A stretch of DNA of 64,000 nt from Actinomycetales bacterium JB111 (GCA_900163555.1 FUHX01000079.1:1-64000), one strand, 5' to 3'. Positions 41,314-55,601 are shown, numbered from the stretch's first letter. The notes: generated by a model from the letters alone, not told the origin. A program made the numbers and translations.

Positions 41314-44300
41314 GTGTACCTGAAGACGTTGACGATGCGGGGGTTCAAGTCCTTCGCATCCGCGACGACCCTTCATCTCGAGCCCGGCATCACCGCCGTC
41401 GTCGGCCCGAACGGGTCCGGAAAGTCCAACGTGGTGGACGCGCTCAGCTGGGTGATGGGGGAGCAGGGAGCGAAGTCCCTGCGCGGCGGCACGATGCAGG
41501 ACGTCATCTTCGCCGGCACCTCCGGCCGCCCGCCGCTGGGTCGCGCCGAGGTCTCCCTGACGATCGACAACACCGACGGCGTGCTCCCGATCGAGTACAC
41601 CGAGGTGACGATCAGCCGCACCCTGTTCCGTTCCGGCGGCTCCGAGTACGCCATCAACGGCGAGTCCTGCCGGTTGCTCGACATCCAGGAGCTCCTGTCC
41701 GACACGGGCATGGGCAAGGAGATGCACGTCATCGTCGGGCAGGGGCGCCTCGACTCCGTCCTCCAGGCCACACCCGAGGACCGCCGCGGCTTCATCGAGG
41801 AGGCCGCCGGCGTCCTCAAGCACCGGCGGCGCAAGGAGAAGGCGCTGCGCAAGCTCGAGGCCACCGCCGCGAACCTCGCCCGCCTCCAGGACCTCACCGG
41901 CGAGATCCGCCGCCAGCTGGGCCCGCTCGCCCGGCAGGCGGACGTCGCCCGGCGCGCGCAGGTGGTCCAGGCCGACCTGCGGGACGCCCGAGCGCGGCTC
42001 CTGGCCGACGACCTCGCCCAGCTCCGCGCCGCCGCCGAGGCCGCGAGCACCGACACCGCCCAGATCACGGCGCAGCTCACCAAGGCCGAGGCGGAGCAGG
42101 ACGCCGCCCGACGCACGCTCGCCTCCCTCGAGCAGGCCGCGGCCGGCGCGGCACCGCGGATCGGCGCCGCCACCGACACCTGGTACCGGCTCTCCTCGGC
42201 CCGGGAGCGCCTGCGCGCGCTCGTGGACGTGGCCGCGGAGCGCGCCCGCCTGCTCGGTGGGCCGGGCGAGGACGCGGCCGCCTCGGCCGACCGGTCCGAC
42301 GACGACGGCCGGGACCCCGAGTCCCTCATGGCCCGCGCCAAGCAGGCGCGCGAGGCCGAGGCCGAGCTCGCGGGCGAGCGCGACGAGGCGAAGGCCACCC
42401 TCACCGAGGCCGAGGAGGCGCGCGGCGAGGCGGAGACCACCGAGCGCTCCGCCGAGCACGCCCTGGCCGCCGTGCACCGGGCCGTCGCCGACCGCCGCGA
42501 GGGACTTGCCCGGCTCACCGGCCAGGTCGCCGAGCGGCGCAGCCGGCTCGAGGGCGCGCAGCGGGAGCTGGACCGCATCCACCAGGCCGAGGAGGACGCG
42601 CGGGCGCGCATCGAGAAGGCGCAGCTCGAGTTCGAGTCCCTCGAGCGCGAGGTCGCCGGCGCCGAGGACGGCGAGGAGGACCTCGACTCGGTGTTCGAGA
42701 CGGCGTCCGATGCCCTGGACGCCGCCGAGGAGAAGGTCGCCGAGCTCGAGCAGACCCTGCGGCAGGCGGAGTCCGAGCGCGACGCCGCGACGTCGCGTGC
42801 GGACGCGCTCGCCCTCGGCCTGAGCGCGTCGGAGGCGGCCCCGGGCGAGGACGTCGAGGGCATCCTCGGCCCCCTGCCCGATCACCTCGACGTCGAGGCG
42901 GACTGGGCGGACGCGGTCGCCGCGGCCCTAGGCCCGCTCGCCGCCGCGTTCGTCGTGCAGTCCCTCGACGCCGGCGTCACCGCGATCCGCGGCGCGCGCG
43001 AGGCCGAGAGCGGCAAGGTGCGCCTCGTCGTCGCCGCGGACCCCGGCGCGGACGCGCCGGCAGTCCCGGCGGACCTGCCCGACGGTGTCGTGGCGGCAGC
43101 GGGTGTCGTCACCGCCAAGGGGGAGCTGGGCCCGACGCTCGCCCGCCTGCTCGAGCGCGTGGTGCTCACCGACGATCTCGCCGCGGCGCGGGCCGCGGTG
43201 GCGGCCCGTCCCGAGTGGACGGCCGTGACGAGACTGGGTGACGTCGTCGGGGCGGGATACGTCTTCGGCGGCGGTGGGGAGGAGTCTTCGGTCCTCACGC
43301 TGCACGCCGCGCACGAGGAGGCGCTCGCCGCGGTGGCGGAGGCGACCGCGCGGGCGGAGGCGACGCGGTTCGCGCTCGGCCCTGCTGGGGAGGCCGTGGA
43401 GGCCGCGCGCGCCGAGGCGAAGTCCGCGCTCGACGCGCTGCACGCCTCGGACGCCGAGATGTCGGCCGTCACCGAGCGGCTCGGCCGCCTGCGCCAGACG
43501 ATCCGGGACGCGGGCACCGAGGTGGAGCGGTCGGGCCCGGCCCGCGAGCAGGCCGAGGCGGCGCTGGCCGAGCACCGGACGGCCCTCACGGACCTCACCG
43601 AGCGGCTCGAGCTGGCCGGTCGGGAGCCGGAGGAGGCCGAGGCGGACCTCGAGCGGGCGACCCTCGAGCGCGACGAGGCCGCCGGCAAGGCGCGTGCCGC
43701 CCGCGCGCACGAGACCGACATGCGGCTCGCGCTGCGCACCGTCGAGGAGCGCGTGGGGGCGCTCGCCGGGCGCGCCGCGTCGCTGGAGTCCGCGGCCCGC
43801 GCCGAGCGCGCCGCCCGGCAGGCAGCGGCCGAGCGGGCCGAGAAGCGTCGTCGGCAGGCGGCCGTCGCGGACGAGGTCGTGCAGCGCGCGACCGAGGGAG
43901 TCGCCGTCGCCGACAGGGCCGTGGAGAAGGCCGCCGAGGTGCGGGCCGCGGCCGAGGCCGAGCGGGCCGACCGCGAGCAGGTGACGGCCCGCGTGCGCGG
44001 GGAGATCGCCGAGCTGGACGCGAACCTGCTCCGGCTCCGCGATGCCGCGCACCGCGAGGACCTCGCCCGCGCCGAGCAGGCGCTGCGCGTCGAGCAGGCC
44101 GAGCAGCGGTCGATCGAGGAGCTCGGCATCGACCCGGAGGTCCTGCTGGAGGAGTTCGGGCCGCTCGTCCTCATCCCGTCCACGGAGCCGGTCGCGGACG
44201 GCGAGGAGCCGCCCGAGCCGACCCCGTTCGTCCGCGTCGAGCAGGAGAAGCGTCTCGCGAAGGCCGAGAAGGACCTCGCGCGCCTCGGCAAGGTCAACCC

Positions 44301-44886
44301 GCTCGCCCTCGAGGAGCACGCCGCGCTCGAGGAGCGCCACAAGTTCCTCACCGAGCAGCTCGCCGACCTCACGCGGTCCCGCGAGGACCTCCTGCAGATC
44401 GTGCGGGACATCGACGTGCGGGTCGAGGAGGTCTTCACCTCCGCGTTCCACGACACGGCCGAGCAGTTCGAGAAGGTCTTCCCGCGGCTCTTCCCGGGCG
44501 GTGAGGGCAAGCTGGTGCTCACCGACCCGTCCGACATGCTCGCGACCGGAATCGAGATCGAGGCGCGGCCCGCGGGCAAGAAGGTCAAGCGCCTGTCGCT
44601 GCTGTCGGGCGGCGAGCGGTCGCTGACGGCCGTGGCGCTGCTGGTCGCGATCTTCACCGCGCGGCCCAGCCCGTTCTACGTGATGGACGAGGTGGAGGCG
44701 GCGCTCGACGACGTCAACCTCGGCCGCCTCATCGAGATCTTCGCCGAGCTGCAGCTGAGCTCCCAGCTCATCGTCATCACCCACCAGAAGCGGACCATGG
44801 AGGTCGCTGACGCGCTGTACGGCGTGACGATGCGCGGCGGACTGTCGACCGTCATCTCCCAGCGGCTGGAGCGGGACTCGGCGTAG
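41314..44886 (+). CDS. smc: Chromosome segregation SMC protein
   Basis: A 1190-residue SMC. The N-terminal ATPase half has GPNGSGKSNVVDALSWVMGE, then a long coiled coil (~170-500, very Ala/Glu/Arg-rich), a hinge (~505-670 with EGILGPLPDHLDVEADWADAVAAALG), a second coiled coil, and the C-terminal half with signature LSGGERSLTAVALLVAIF and Walker B FYVMDEVEAALDD. With ScpA/ScpB (not here) it forms condensin for DNA loop extrusion. In many actinobacteria rnc-mutM precedes smc; here ndk does. ftsY follows. Confidence 0.95.
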   Translation: MYLKTLTMRGFKSFASATTLHLEPGITAVVGPNGSGKSNVVDALSWVMGEQGAKSLRGGTMQDVIFAGTSGRPPLGRAEVSLTIDNTDGVLPIEYTEVTISRTLFRSGGSEYAINGESCRLLDIQELLSDTGMGKEMHVIVGQGRLDSVLQATPEDRRGFIEEAAGVLKHRRRKEKALRKLEATAANLARLQDLTGEIRRQLGPLARQADVARRAQVVQADLRDARARLLADDLAQLRAAAEAASTDTAQITAQLTKAEAEQDAARRTLASLEQAAAGAAPRIGAATDTWYRLSSARERLRALVDVAAERARLLGGPGEDAAASADRSDDDGRDPESLMARAKQAREAEAELAGERDEAKATLTEAEEARGEAETTERSAEHALAAVHRAVADRREGLARLTGQVAERRSRLEGAQRELDRIHQAEEDARARIEKAQLEFESLEREVAGAEDGEEDLDSVFETASDALDAAEEKVAELEQTLRQAESERDAATSRADALALGLSASEAAPGEDVEGILGPLPDHLDVEADWADAVAAALGPLAAAFVVQSLDAGVTAIRGAREAESGKVRLVVAADPGADAPAVPADLPDGVVAAAGVVTAKGELGPTLARLLERVVLTDDLAAARAAVAARPEWTAVTRLGDVVGAGYVFGGGGEESSVLTLHAAHEEALAAVAEATARAEATRFALGPAGEAVEAARAEAKSALDALHASDAEMSAVTERLGRLRQTIRDAGTEVERSGPAREQAEAALAEHRTALTDLTERLELAGREPEEAEADLERATLERDEAAGKARAARAHETDMRLALRTVEERVGALAGRAASLESAARAERAARQAAAERAEKRRRQAAVADEVVQRATEGVAVADRAVEKAAEVRAAAEAERADREQVTARVRGEIAELDANLLRLRDAAHREDLARAEQALRVEQAEQRSIEELGIDPEVLLEEFGPLVLIPSTEPVADGEEPPEPTPFVRVEQEKRLAKAEKDLARLGKVNPLALEEHAALEERHKFLTEQLADLTRSREDLLQIVRDIDVRVEEVFTSAFHDTAEQFEKVFPRLFPGGEGKLVLTDPSDMLATGIEIEARPAGKKVKRLSLLSGGERSLTAVALLVAIFTARPSPFYVMDEVEAALDDVNLGRLIEIFAELQLSSQLIVITHQKRTMEVADALYGVTMRGGLSTVISQRLERDSA

Positions 44887-44928
44887 GGCTGGTCGCGTTG
44901 GGCTGGTCGCGCAGGGCGGGTCGTCCGC

Positions 44929-44946
44929 GCGGGTGTGAGCACCCGC
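44929..44946 (+). terminator. Small hairpin between smc and ftsY
   Basis: GCGGGTG-TGAG-CACCCGC forms a 7-bp stem in the 109-bp gap, preceded by two copies of GGGCTGGTCGCG. It may be a weak terminator or attenuator. Confidence 0.4.
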
Positions 44947-44995
44947 CCATCGGGCGCGTCCGCACCGGCCCGCCCGGGCTGCCACACTGGGGGCC

Positions 44996-46234
44996 GTGGA
45001 CAACCCCCTTGTGATCGCAGGCATCGTCCTCGGCGTCATCGTCGTCGTGGGACTCATCGTCGGACTCTGGCTCGTTCCCTCCCGGAAGCGGAAGAACGCG
45101 CCGCTGCCGAAGCAGGACGCGAGCCCGTACCCGGCCGACGCCGAACCGGCCGCGGGCGCATCGGCCACCGGTGGTTCGGCCACCGCCACGCTCGAACGCC
45201 CGGACGCGGGCGTCCTCCCGGGCGAGGAGGGGACCGAGGAGGCAGGCGCGGGCATCGACGTCGCGCCGGAGCCCGCGGCCCCGACCCTGGAGACGCCCGA
45301 GGGCATCGGTTCGCGGCTGCAGCGCCTGCGGGCGCGCCTCGCGCGCTCCGGCGGGTTCGGCAAGGCCCTGCTCTCCATCCTGTCGCGCGGCGACCTGTCC
45401 GAGGACGACTGGGAGGAGCTCGAGGAGACGCTGCTGCTCGCGGACGTCGGCGTCGGCCCGACCACCGAGCTCATCGACAAGCTGCGCACCGAGGCGAAGA
45501 TCCTCGGCACCTCCGACGCCGGGGAGATCCGCGAGGTCCTGCGTCGCGAGCTGCTGCAGTTCGTCGGCCCGGACGTCGACCGCTCGCTCAACCTCGCCCC
45601 GCATGCGGGCGAGGACGGCGAGCCGCACCCCGCGACCGTCCTCGTGGTCGGCGTCAACGGCACCGGCAAGACCACCACGATCGGCAAGCTGGCCCGCGTG
45701 CTCGTGGCCGAGGACCACGACGTCCTCTTGGGTGCCGCGGACACCTTCCGCGCCGCCGCGGCCGAGCAGCTCGGCACGTGGGGCGAGCGCGTCGGCGTGC
45801 CCGTCGTCCGCTCGGAGAAGGAGGGGGCCGACCCGGCGTCGGTCGCCTTCGACGCCGTGAGCACCGGCCGGAGCGAGGGCGTCGACGTCGTCGTCGTGGA
45901 CACGGCCGGCCGCCTGCAGAACAAGGCCGGCCTGATGGAGGAGCTGGGCAAGATCAAGCGCGTCATGTCGCGACAGGCGCCCGTCTCCGAGGTGCTGCTC
46001 GTGCTCGACGCGACCACCGGCCAGAACGGCATGCAGCAGGCGAAGGTCTTCTCCGAGGCCGTCGACGTCACCGGCATCGTGCTCACCAAGCTGGACGGCA
46101 CCGCGAAGGGCGGCATCGTCGTCGCGGTCCAGCGCGAGCTGGGCGTGCCGGTGAAGTTCATCGGCCTCGGCGAGGGCCCGGACGACCTGGCGCCCTTCGT
46201 CCCCGAGGACTTCGTGGACTCCCTCCTCGCCTGA
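44996..46234 (+). CDS. ftsY: Signal recognition particle receptor FtsY
   Basis: A 412-residue FtsY. A single N-terminal membrane helix (LVIAGIVLGVIVVVGLIVGLWLV) replaces the purely peripheral attachment of E. coli FtsY, followed by an acidic/Ala-rich linker (~30-110) and the NG domain: GVNGTGKTTTIGKLARVL, DTFRAAAAEQL, DTAGRLQNKAGLMEEL, TKLDGTAKGG and FIGLGEGPDDLAPF. It docks SRP-ribosome complexes at the membrane; its partner Ffh is encoded at 50834. GTG start. Confidence 0.95.
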   Translation: MDNPLVIAGIVLGVIVVVGLIVGLWLVPSRKRKNAPLPKQDASPYPADAEPAAGASATGGSATATLERPDAGVLPGEEGTEEAGAGIDVAPEPAAPTLETPEGIGSRLQRLRARLARSGGFGKALLSILSRGDLSEDDWEELEETLLLADVGVGPTTELIDKLRTEAKILGTSDAGEIREVLRRELLQFVGPDVDRSLNLAPHAGEDGEPHPATVLVVGVNGTGKTTTIGKLARVLVAEDHDVLLGAADTFRAAAAEQLGTWGERVGVPVVRSEKEGADPASVAFDAVSTGRSEGVDVVVVDTAGRLQNKAGLMEELGKIKRVMSRQAPVSEVLLVLDATTGQNGMQQAKVFSEAVDVTGIVLTKLDGTAKGGIVVAVQRELGVPVKFIGLGEGPDDLAPFVPEDFVDSLLA

Positions 46235-46265
46235 CCATTCGGCGGGGTTCGGACTCGGCAATGAG

Positions 46266-50678
<4,413 letters not shown>

Positions 50679-50833
50679 ACGAGTCGCACTCGCATGCGTC
50701 CGATCCCACGCCTTGCGCCGTCCCCGGCACCCGGCGCGAGGCGGCCGCGTTGCTACCCTGGACGCCAGTAGTTCGCCCGCCGCGCGGTCGCCCGACCGAC
50801 GCGCCGGCACGTCCCGAACAGACAAGGACCCAC

Positions 50834-52402
50834 GTGTTCGCCAGCCTCTCCGACCGGATCACCGGCGCCTTCAGCGCCCTGCGCGGGAAGGGTCGACTCT
50901 CCGACGAGGACGTCGAGACCACCATCCGGGAGATCCGCCGCGCGCTGCTCGACGCCGACGTCGCCCTCCCGGTCGTCCGCCAGTTCTCCGCCGCGATCCG
51001 CGAGCGCGCCACCGGCGCCACCCTGTCGAAGGCGCTGAACCCGGGCCAGCAGGTCATCAAGATCGTCCACGAGGAGCTCGTCGAGATCCTCGGCGGCGAC
51101 TCCCGCGACCTCGCCTTCGCGAAGCACCCGCCGACCGTCATCATGCTCGCCGGCCTCCAGGGCGCCGGCAAGACCACGCTCGCCGGAAAGCTCGGCCTGT
51201 GGCTGCGCGAGCAGGGGCACACCCCGCTGCTCGTCGCCTCGGACCTCCAGCGCCCGAACGCGGTCAACCAGCTCCAGGTCGTCGGCCAGCGCGCCGGGGT
51301 CGAGGTCTGGGCGCCGGAGCCCGGCAACGGCGTCGGCGACCCGGTCCAGGTGGCCCGCTCGGGCATCGACCGCGCGAGGCAGGGCATGCACTCGGTCGTC
51401 ATCGTCGACACCGCCGGTCGCCTCGGCATCGACGAGGAGATGATGCGGCAGGCCGCGAACATCCGCGACGCCGTGCAGCCCGACGAGACCCTGTTCGTCC
51501 TCGACGCGATGATCGGTCAGGACGCCGTCACCACCGCGAACGCCTTCGCGGAGGGCGTCGGCTTCACCGGCGTCGTCCTGTCCAAGCTCGACGGCGACGC
51601 CCGCGGTGGTGCGGCCCTGTCCGTGCGCGGCGTGACCGGCGTGCCGGTCCTGTTCGCCTCGACCGGCGAGAAGCTCACCGACTTCGAGCGCTTCCACGCC
51701 GACCGGATGGCCTCCCGCATCCTCGACATGGGTGACGTCCTCACCCTCATCGAGCAGGCGGAGAAGGTCTACGAGGCCGAGGAGGCGGAGAAGCTCGCCG
51801 AGAAGCTCGCGGGCAACGACTTCACGCTGCACGACTTCCTCGGCCAGCTCCAGCAGCTGCGCAAGATGGGCTCGATGAAGAAGATGCTCGGCATGCTGCC
51901 GGGCATGGGCCAGATGCGCGAGCAGCTGGACAACTTCGACGAGAAGGAGGTCGACCGGGTCGAGGCGATCATCCGCTCGATGACCCCGGCCGAGCGCGCG
52001 AACGTGAAGATCCTCAACGGCTCGCGCCGGTCCCGCATCGCCAAGGGCGCCGGGACGACCGTGCAGGCGGTGAACTCGCTCGTCGAGCGGTTCGAGCAGG
52101 CCCGCACGATGATGCGCAACATGAACCGCGGGGGCGGCGGAATGCCGGGCATGGGTGGGATGCCCGGGATGCCGGGCGGGCCGGGCATGGGGGGCGGCAA
52201 GAAGTCGCGCGGCCGCCAGGTCCAGCAGCCGCGGAAGAAGAAGGGCAAGAGCGGCAACCCCGCCAAGCGCGCCCGCCAGGAGCAGGCCATGGCGGAGAAG
52301 CCGTCGAAGGGCAGCGGCGCCGCCTTCGGTAGTGGCTCCGGCCCCGTCTCGCCCGCTCCCGACGACGTCGACCTCGACGCCCTGCAGAAGTTCCTGCGGT
52401 AG
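50834..52402 (+). CDS. ffh: Signal recognition particle protein Ffh
   Basis: A 522-residue Ffh with NG domain (LAGLQGAGKTTLAGKLGLWL, DLQRPNAVNQLQ, DTAGRLGIDEEMM, LSKLDGDARGGAAL) and Met-rich M domain (~330-440: LQQLRKMGSMKKMLGMLPGMGQM). The C-terminal ~90 residues are a GM-rich linker and basic tail (GGKKSRGRQ, KKKGKSGN). It binds signal peptides and 4.5S RNA (RNA gene not in the window). GTG start; a TACCCT -10 hexamer lies about 75 bp upstream. Confidence 0.95.
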   Translation: MFASLSDRITGAFSALRGKGRLSDEDVETTIREIRRALLDADVALPVVRQFSAAIRERATGATLSKALNPGQQVIKIVHEELVEILGGDSRDLAFAKHPPTVIMLAGLQGAGKTTLAGKLGLWLREQGHTPLLVASDLQRPNAVNQLQVVGQRAGVEVWAPEPGNGVGDPVQVARSGIDRARQGMHSVVIVDTAGRLGIDEEMMRQAANIRDAVQPDETLFVLDAMIGQDAVTTANAFAEGVGFTGVVLSKLDGDARGGAALSVRGVTGVPVLFASTGEKLTDFERFHADRMASRILDMGDVLTLIEQAEKVYEAEEAEKLAEKLAGNDFTLHDFLGQLQQLRKMGSMKKMLGMLPGMGQMREQLDNFDEKEVDRVEAIIRSMTPAERANVKILNGSRRSRIAKGAGTTVQAVNSLVERFEQARTMMRNMNRGGGGMPGMGGMPGMPGGPGMGGGKKSRGRQVQQPRKKKGKSGNPAKRARQEQAMAEKPSKGSGAAFGSGSGPVSPAPDDVDLDALQKFLR

Positions 52403-52424
52403 CGAGAGCTCGTCACGAGCGCTT

Positions 52425-52454
52425 GAGGGCCCCCGGCGAACGCCGGGGGCCCTC
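52425..52454 (+). terminator. Hairpin terminator after ffh
   Basis: A perfect 14-bp stem GAGGGCCCCCGGCG / CGCCGGGGGCCCTC with a 2-nt AA turn lies 22 bp after the ffh stop. No T run follows. It also lies in front of the convergent amidohydrolase stop. Confidence 0.75.
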
Positions 52455-52475
52455 CGCGTTGTCCCTGGTCGGGAG

Positions 52476-53582
52476 CTACACGACCCGGGTGCCGCGCAGG
52501 ATGACGGCCCTGGGGGCCCGGGTGACCGTGATGTCGGCGCGCGGGTCGGTCTCGTAGACGACGACGTCGGCGCTGGCCCCGTCCTCGACGCCGTCCGCCC
52601 CGAGGTACTCGCGTCCCGCCCACGTGGCGGCGGCGAGGACGCGCTCGGCCGGGATGCCGAGCTCGACGCAGGCGGCGAGCTCGCGGGGGAGGGTGCCCTG
52701 GTCCAGGGTGGACCCGGCGTCGGAGCCCATGAGCAGCGGGACGTCGGCGTCGACCATGCGGCCCCAGAAGTCGGTCCGGCCCTCGTACATGGCGAGCATG
52801 CGAGCGGCGTAGACCGGGTACTTCGCGCCGGCCTGGCCGACGAAGTCCTTGAACAGCTCCGTCTGCAGGGCGGTGACGGTGACGTGGATGCCGCGGGCCG
52901 CGAACTCGGCCATGTGGTCGTCGCTCATGCCGGTACCGTGCTCGACCCCGTCGACGCCGGCCGCCAGGACGTCGTCGATGGTCTCCCGGGCGAAGGCGTG
53001 GATCGTCATGCGCGCGCCGTTCTCGTGGGCGGCGGCGACGGCGTCGGTGAGCACGTCGACCGGCCACAGGGGCGTGAGGTCGGCGTCGGCACCGAGCGAG
53101 CGGTCGATCCAGTCGCCGACGAGCTTGACCCAGCCGTCCCCGCGGCGCGCCTCCTGCGCCACGACCTCCGGCAGGTCGTTCACGTCCTCCAGCTCGCGGG
53201 CGAAGTTGCGGATGTAGCGCTTCGGGCGGGCGATGTGCTGCCCCGCGCGGACGAGGCGGGGGAGGTCCTCGCGCTCCTGCACCCAGCTGTTGTCGATCGC
53301 GGACCCGGCGTCGCGGATGAGCAGCGTGCCGACGTTCCGGTCGAGGATCGCCTGCTCCTCGGCGCGCTCGACCGACGTGGGGCCGTCCGCCCCGATCCCG
53401 ATGTGCGAGTGCACGTCGACCAGACCCGGCACGACGACGCCGCTGATCTTCTCGAACTCGCCCGCGCTCTCGGGGGCGGACGTGTGGATCACGCCGTCGG
53501 CGATCCAGATCTCGTCCAGCTCCCAGTCTGGGCCCACGAGGATCGTTCCGGTCAGGTGCATCGGTCGCTGCGCGCTCGTCAT
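52476..53582 (-). CDS. Amidohydrolase-superfamily metal enzyme
   Basis: A 368-residue TIM-barrel amidohydrolase: VVVPGLVDVHSHIGIG (HxH metal ligands), DGWVKLVGDWID (candidate carbamylated Lys), MTIHAFARETIDDVLAAGVDGVEHG (His ligands), LLMGSDAGS (catalytic Asp) and a C-terminal composite strand region ASADVVVYETDP. Relatives include imidazolonepropionase-like and prolidase-type enzymes; the substrate is unknown. The ATG at 53580-53582 is used; a longer frame would begin near the GntR operator. Confidence 0.82.
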   Translation of the reverse strand: MTSAQRPMHLTGTILVGPDWELDEIWIADGVIHTSAPESAGEFEKISGVVVPGLVDVHSHIGIGADGPTSVERAEEQAILDRNVGTLLIRDAGSAIDNSWVQEREDLPRLVRAGQHIARPKRYIRNFARELEDVNDLPEVVAQEARRGDGWVKLVGDWIDRSLGADADLTPLWPVDVLTDAVAAAHENGARMTIHAFARETIDDVLAAGVDGVEHGTGMSDDHMAEFAARGIHVTVTALQTELFKDFVGQAGAKYPVYAARMLAMYEGRTDFWGRMVDADVPLLMGSDAGSTLDQGTLPRELAACVELGIPAERVLAAATWAGREYLGADGVEDGASADVVVYETDPRADITVTRAPRAVILRGTRVV

Positions 53583-53683
53583 GGGTCCGAGGATCCCACG
53601 GCGCGAGTGGGCGGGCGCGGGGGCGACCGCGAACGCGCGTGGGCGAGTGCGTCGTCGGGGGTTGACGCCACTCGGGGTTCCAT

Positions 53684-53707
53684 GGTTCATTAGTCGAGTA
53701 ATGAACC
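53684..53707. promoter_or_regulatory. Perfect palindromic operator of the GntR-ABC operon
   Basis: Nine-base arms GGTTCATTA and TAATGAACC flank a 6-bp centre. A -35-like TTGACG lies at 53662-53667, so the dyad covers the -10 region. Autorepression by the YtrA-type regulator encoded 18 bp downstream is inferred. Confidence 0.75.
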
Positions 53708-53725
53708 AGAGAGGTGGTGGGTGAC

Positions 53726-54094
53726 GTGTTCGACGGGCCCGAGCCCATCTATCAGCAGATCGCTCAGCACATCCGGCGGCAGGTCCTCGCCGGCGACCTT
53801 CGCGAGGGGGAGCAGGTCATGTCCACGACGCAGTTCTCGACGACGTACCGCATCAACCCGGCCACGGCGCAGAAGGCCTTCGGTCTTCTCGTGGACGAGG
53901 GCGTGCTCTACAAGCAGCGCGGCGTCGGCATGTTCGTCGCGGACGGGGCGCAGGACCGGCTGAGGGGCAGCGGCCGCGCCGCGTTCTTCGCCGAGAAGCT
54001 CGACCCGATCCTCGACGAGGCCGCCTACCTCGGCATCGACACCGAGGCGCTCCTCGCCCACATCACCGCCCGGACGAACAGGGAGGCGTCATGA
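53726..54094 (+). CDS. YtrA-type GntR regulator
   Basis: A 122-residue short GntR protein: winged helix (FDGPEPIYQQIAQHIRRQVLAGDLREGEQVMSTTQFSTTYRINPATAQKAFGLLVDEGVLY) plus a short helical tail, the YtrA layout found beside ABC exporters. The GTG at 53726 begins the conserved VFDGPEPIY; earlier GTGs at 53714 and 53717 are possible. It overlaps the first ATPase gene by ATGA and probably represses the whole operon until a cell-envelope-active compound or metabolite is present. Confidence 0.85.
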   Translation: MFDGPEPIYQQIAQHIRRQVLAGDLREGEQVMSTTQFSTTYRINPATAQKAFGLLVDEGVLYKQRGVGMFVADGAQDRLRGSGRAAFFAEKLDPILDEAAYLGIDTEALLAHITARTNREAS

Positions 54095-54819
54095 CCGGCT
54101 ACGGGGTCGACCTCACCGGCGTGAGCGTGCGCTACGGCGCCGAACGGGCGCTGGACAACGTGTCGCTCACGATCGAGCCCGGCACGATCACGGGCCTGCT
54201 CGGCCCGAACGCCTCGGGGAAGTCCACGCTCCTCGGCCTGCTCGCCTCGTTCCGGCGCCCGAGCGCCGGCCGCGTGTTCGTCGGCGGGGCGGACCCGTTC
54301 GAGGACGAGCAGCGGATGGAGCGCATCTGCCTCGCGGGGGAGGGCGGGCACCTGCTCCAGGGCAGCGTGCGGGAGGTCCTCGGTCTCGCCGCCCGGGCCC
54401 GGCCCGGCTGGGCGGCGGACCTCGCCGCCGAGATGATCGACCACCTCGAGATCCCCGTGCGAGCGATCGTCCCGCAGCTCTCGCGCGGCAAGCGCTCCGG
54501 GCTGGCAGCCGCCATCGGGCTCGCCTCGCGCGCCGAGCTGACGATGTTCGACGAGGTGCAGCTCGGCATGGACGCGCCGACCCGCGGCTACTTCTACGAG
54601 CGGCTGCTCGAGGACTACATCGCGCACCCGCGCACGATCATCATCGCCAGCCACCTCATCGAGGAGGTCGAACGCGTGCTCGAGCGCGTCGTCGTGCTCG
54701 ACCGCGGGCGGGTGCGCATCGACGGCGAGGTCGAGCAGGTCGTCGCCGAGCACTCGGTCGGCGGCGTCCGCGCAGGCCTGCAGGAGATCGTCATCGACGC
54801 CACGAGGAGGACCCGATGA
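54091..54819 (+). CDS. ABC exporter ATPase 1
   Basis: A 242-residue ATPase with Walker A GLLGPNASGKSTLLGLLASF, an atypical signature LSRGKRSGLAAAIGLA in place of LSGGQ, Walker B LTMFDEVQLGMDAPTR and switch His in IIASHLIEEVER. The LSRGKRS form also occurs in ATPase 2 of this operon, so it marks this YtrB-like group. Overlaps gntR and its permease gene. Confidence 0.85.
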   Translation: MTGYGVDLTGVSVRYGAERALDNVSLTIEPGTITGLLGPNASGKSTLLGLLASFRRPSAGRVFVGGADPFEDEQRMERICLAGEGGHLLQGSVREVLGLAARARPGWAADLAAEMIDHLEIPVRAIVPQLSRGKRSGLAAAIGLASRAELTMFDEVQLGMDAPTRGYFYERLLEDYIAHPRTIIIASHLIEEVERVLERVVVLDRGRVRIDGEVEQVVAEHSVGGVRAGLQEIVIDATRRTR

Positions 54820-55601
54820 GCACGTCGCACAGCGCCGGCATCACCCCCGCTCCTACCGCTACCACCGCAACAGGGGTGCGCAGCCCGCAGTGGCTGCGGG
54901 CCGCCGGGGACATCGCCCGCGTCAACCGGGTCGCCGTCCTCGGCTTCGTCGGCCTGCTCCTCGTCGTCGCGCTCGCCGGCGGCCCGGTCGTCGGGGCCTT
55001 CACCGACCTCGACCAGTCGATCGTGCGCGGCGTGCTCGTCGCGTCGCCCGGGTTCATGGCGGCTCTTGGACTCATCCTCGTGCTCGTGCAGACCGGCGCC
55101 CATGTGGCGGCCGGAATGACCAGGCGCTCGTTCCTCCGGGCGGCGGCGGCCACGTCGGCGCTCGGGGTCGTCATCGTCGGGCTCGGCGGGACGCTCGCGC
55201 TCGTCGTCGAGGGCGTCGTCTACCGCGGTCTCGACATCCCGCACGGCGGGTTCGGCACCGGCCCGGCAGGCGTCGCGACGGGCCTGTGGGACGAGGGCAT
55301 CGCCGTCACGGTCGGCGTGTGCACCCTCGCCTCGCTCGCCGGGGTGGTGGCCGGGCTCGCCGTCGGGGCCGGGTACCAGCGGCTCGGCGGGCTCACGGGG
55401 TCGGTGTACCTGCCTCTCGGCGCGCTCACCCTCATCGCCGCCATGTCCCAGTTCGACGCCCACTCCGCGGAATCGCTGGCCGCTCGCGCCGGCCTGGGGG
55501 CGGCCCCCCTCGCCGGACTCGTCGGCGTGCTCACGGTGGTGTGCGCCGTCGTCGTGGTCGCGACCCTGCGATCCACGCCGATCCGGACCCCGCGGGCATG
55601 A
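54816..55601 (+). CDS. ABC exporter membrane subunit 1
   Basis: A 261-residue membrane protein with about six helices (VAVLGFVGLLLVVALAG, FMAALGLILVLVQTGAHVAAG, ALGVVIVGLGGTLALVVEGVV, and three more) and the motif GMTRRSFLRAAA, echoed as GATRRNIAIGQ in the second membrane subunit. It forms a transporter with ATPase 1 (ATGA overlap). Substrate unknown. Confidence 0.75.
   Translation: MSTSHSAGITPAPTATTATGVRSPQWLRAAGDIARVNRVAVLGFVGLLLVVALAGGPVVGAFTDLDQSIVRGVLVASPGFMAALGLILVLVQTGAHVAAGMTRRSFLRAAAATSALGVVIVGLGGTLALVVEGVVYRGLDIPHGGFGTGPAGVATGLWDEGIAVTVGVCTLASLAGVVAGLAVGAGYQRLGGLTGSVYLPLGALTLIAAMSQFDAHSAESLAARAGLGAAPLAGLVGVLTVVCAVVVVATLRSTPIRTPRA

Noticed and set aside
42928-46161. Very long open frame antisense to smc and ftsY
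   Set aside because: It mirrors the third-position G/C bias of real genes; smc and ftsY are fully conserved on the plus strand and the antisense translation is low-complexity Arg/Ser.
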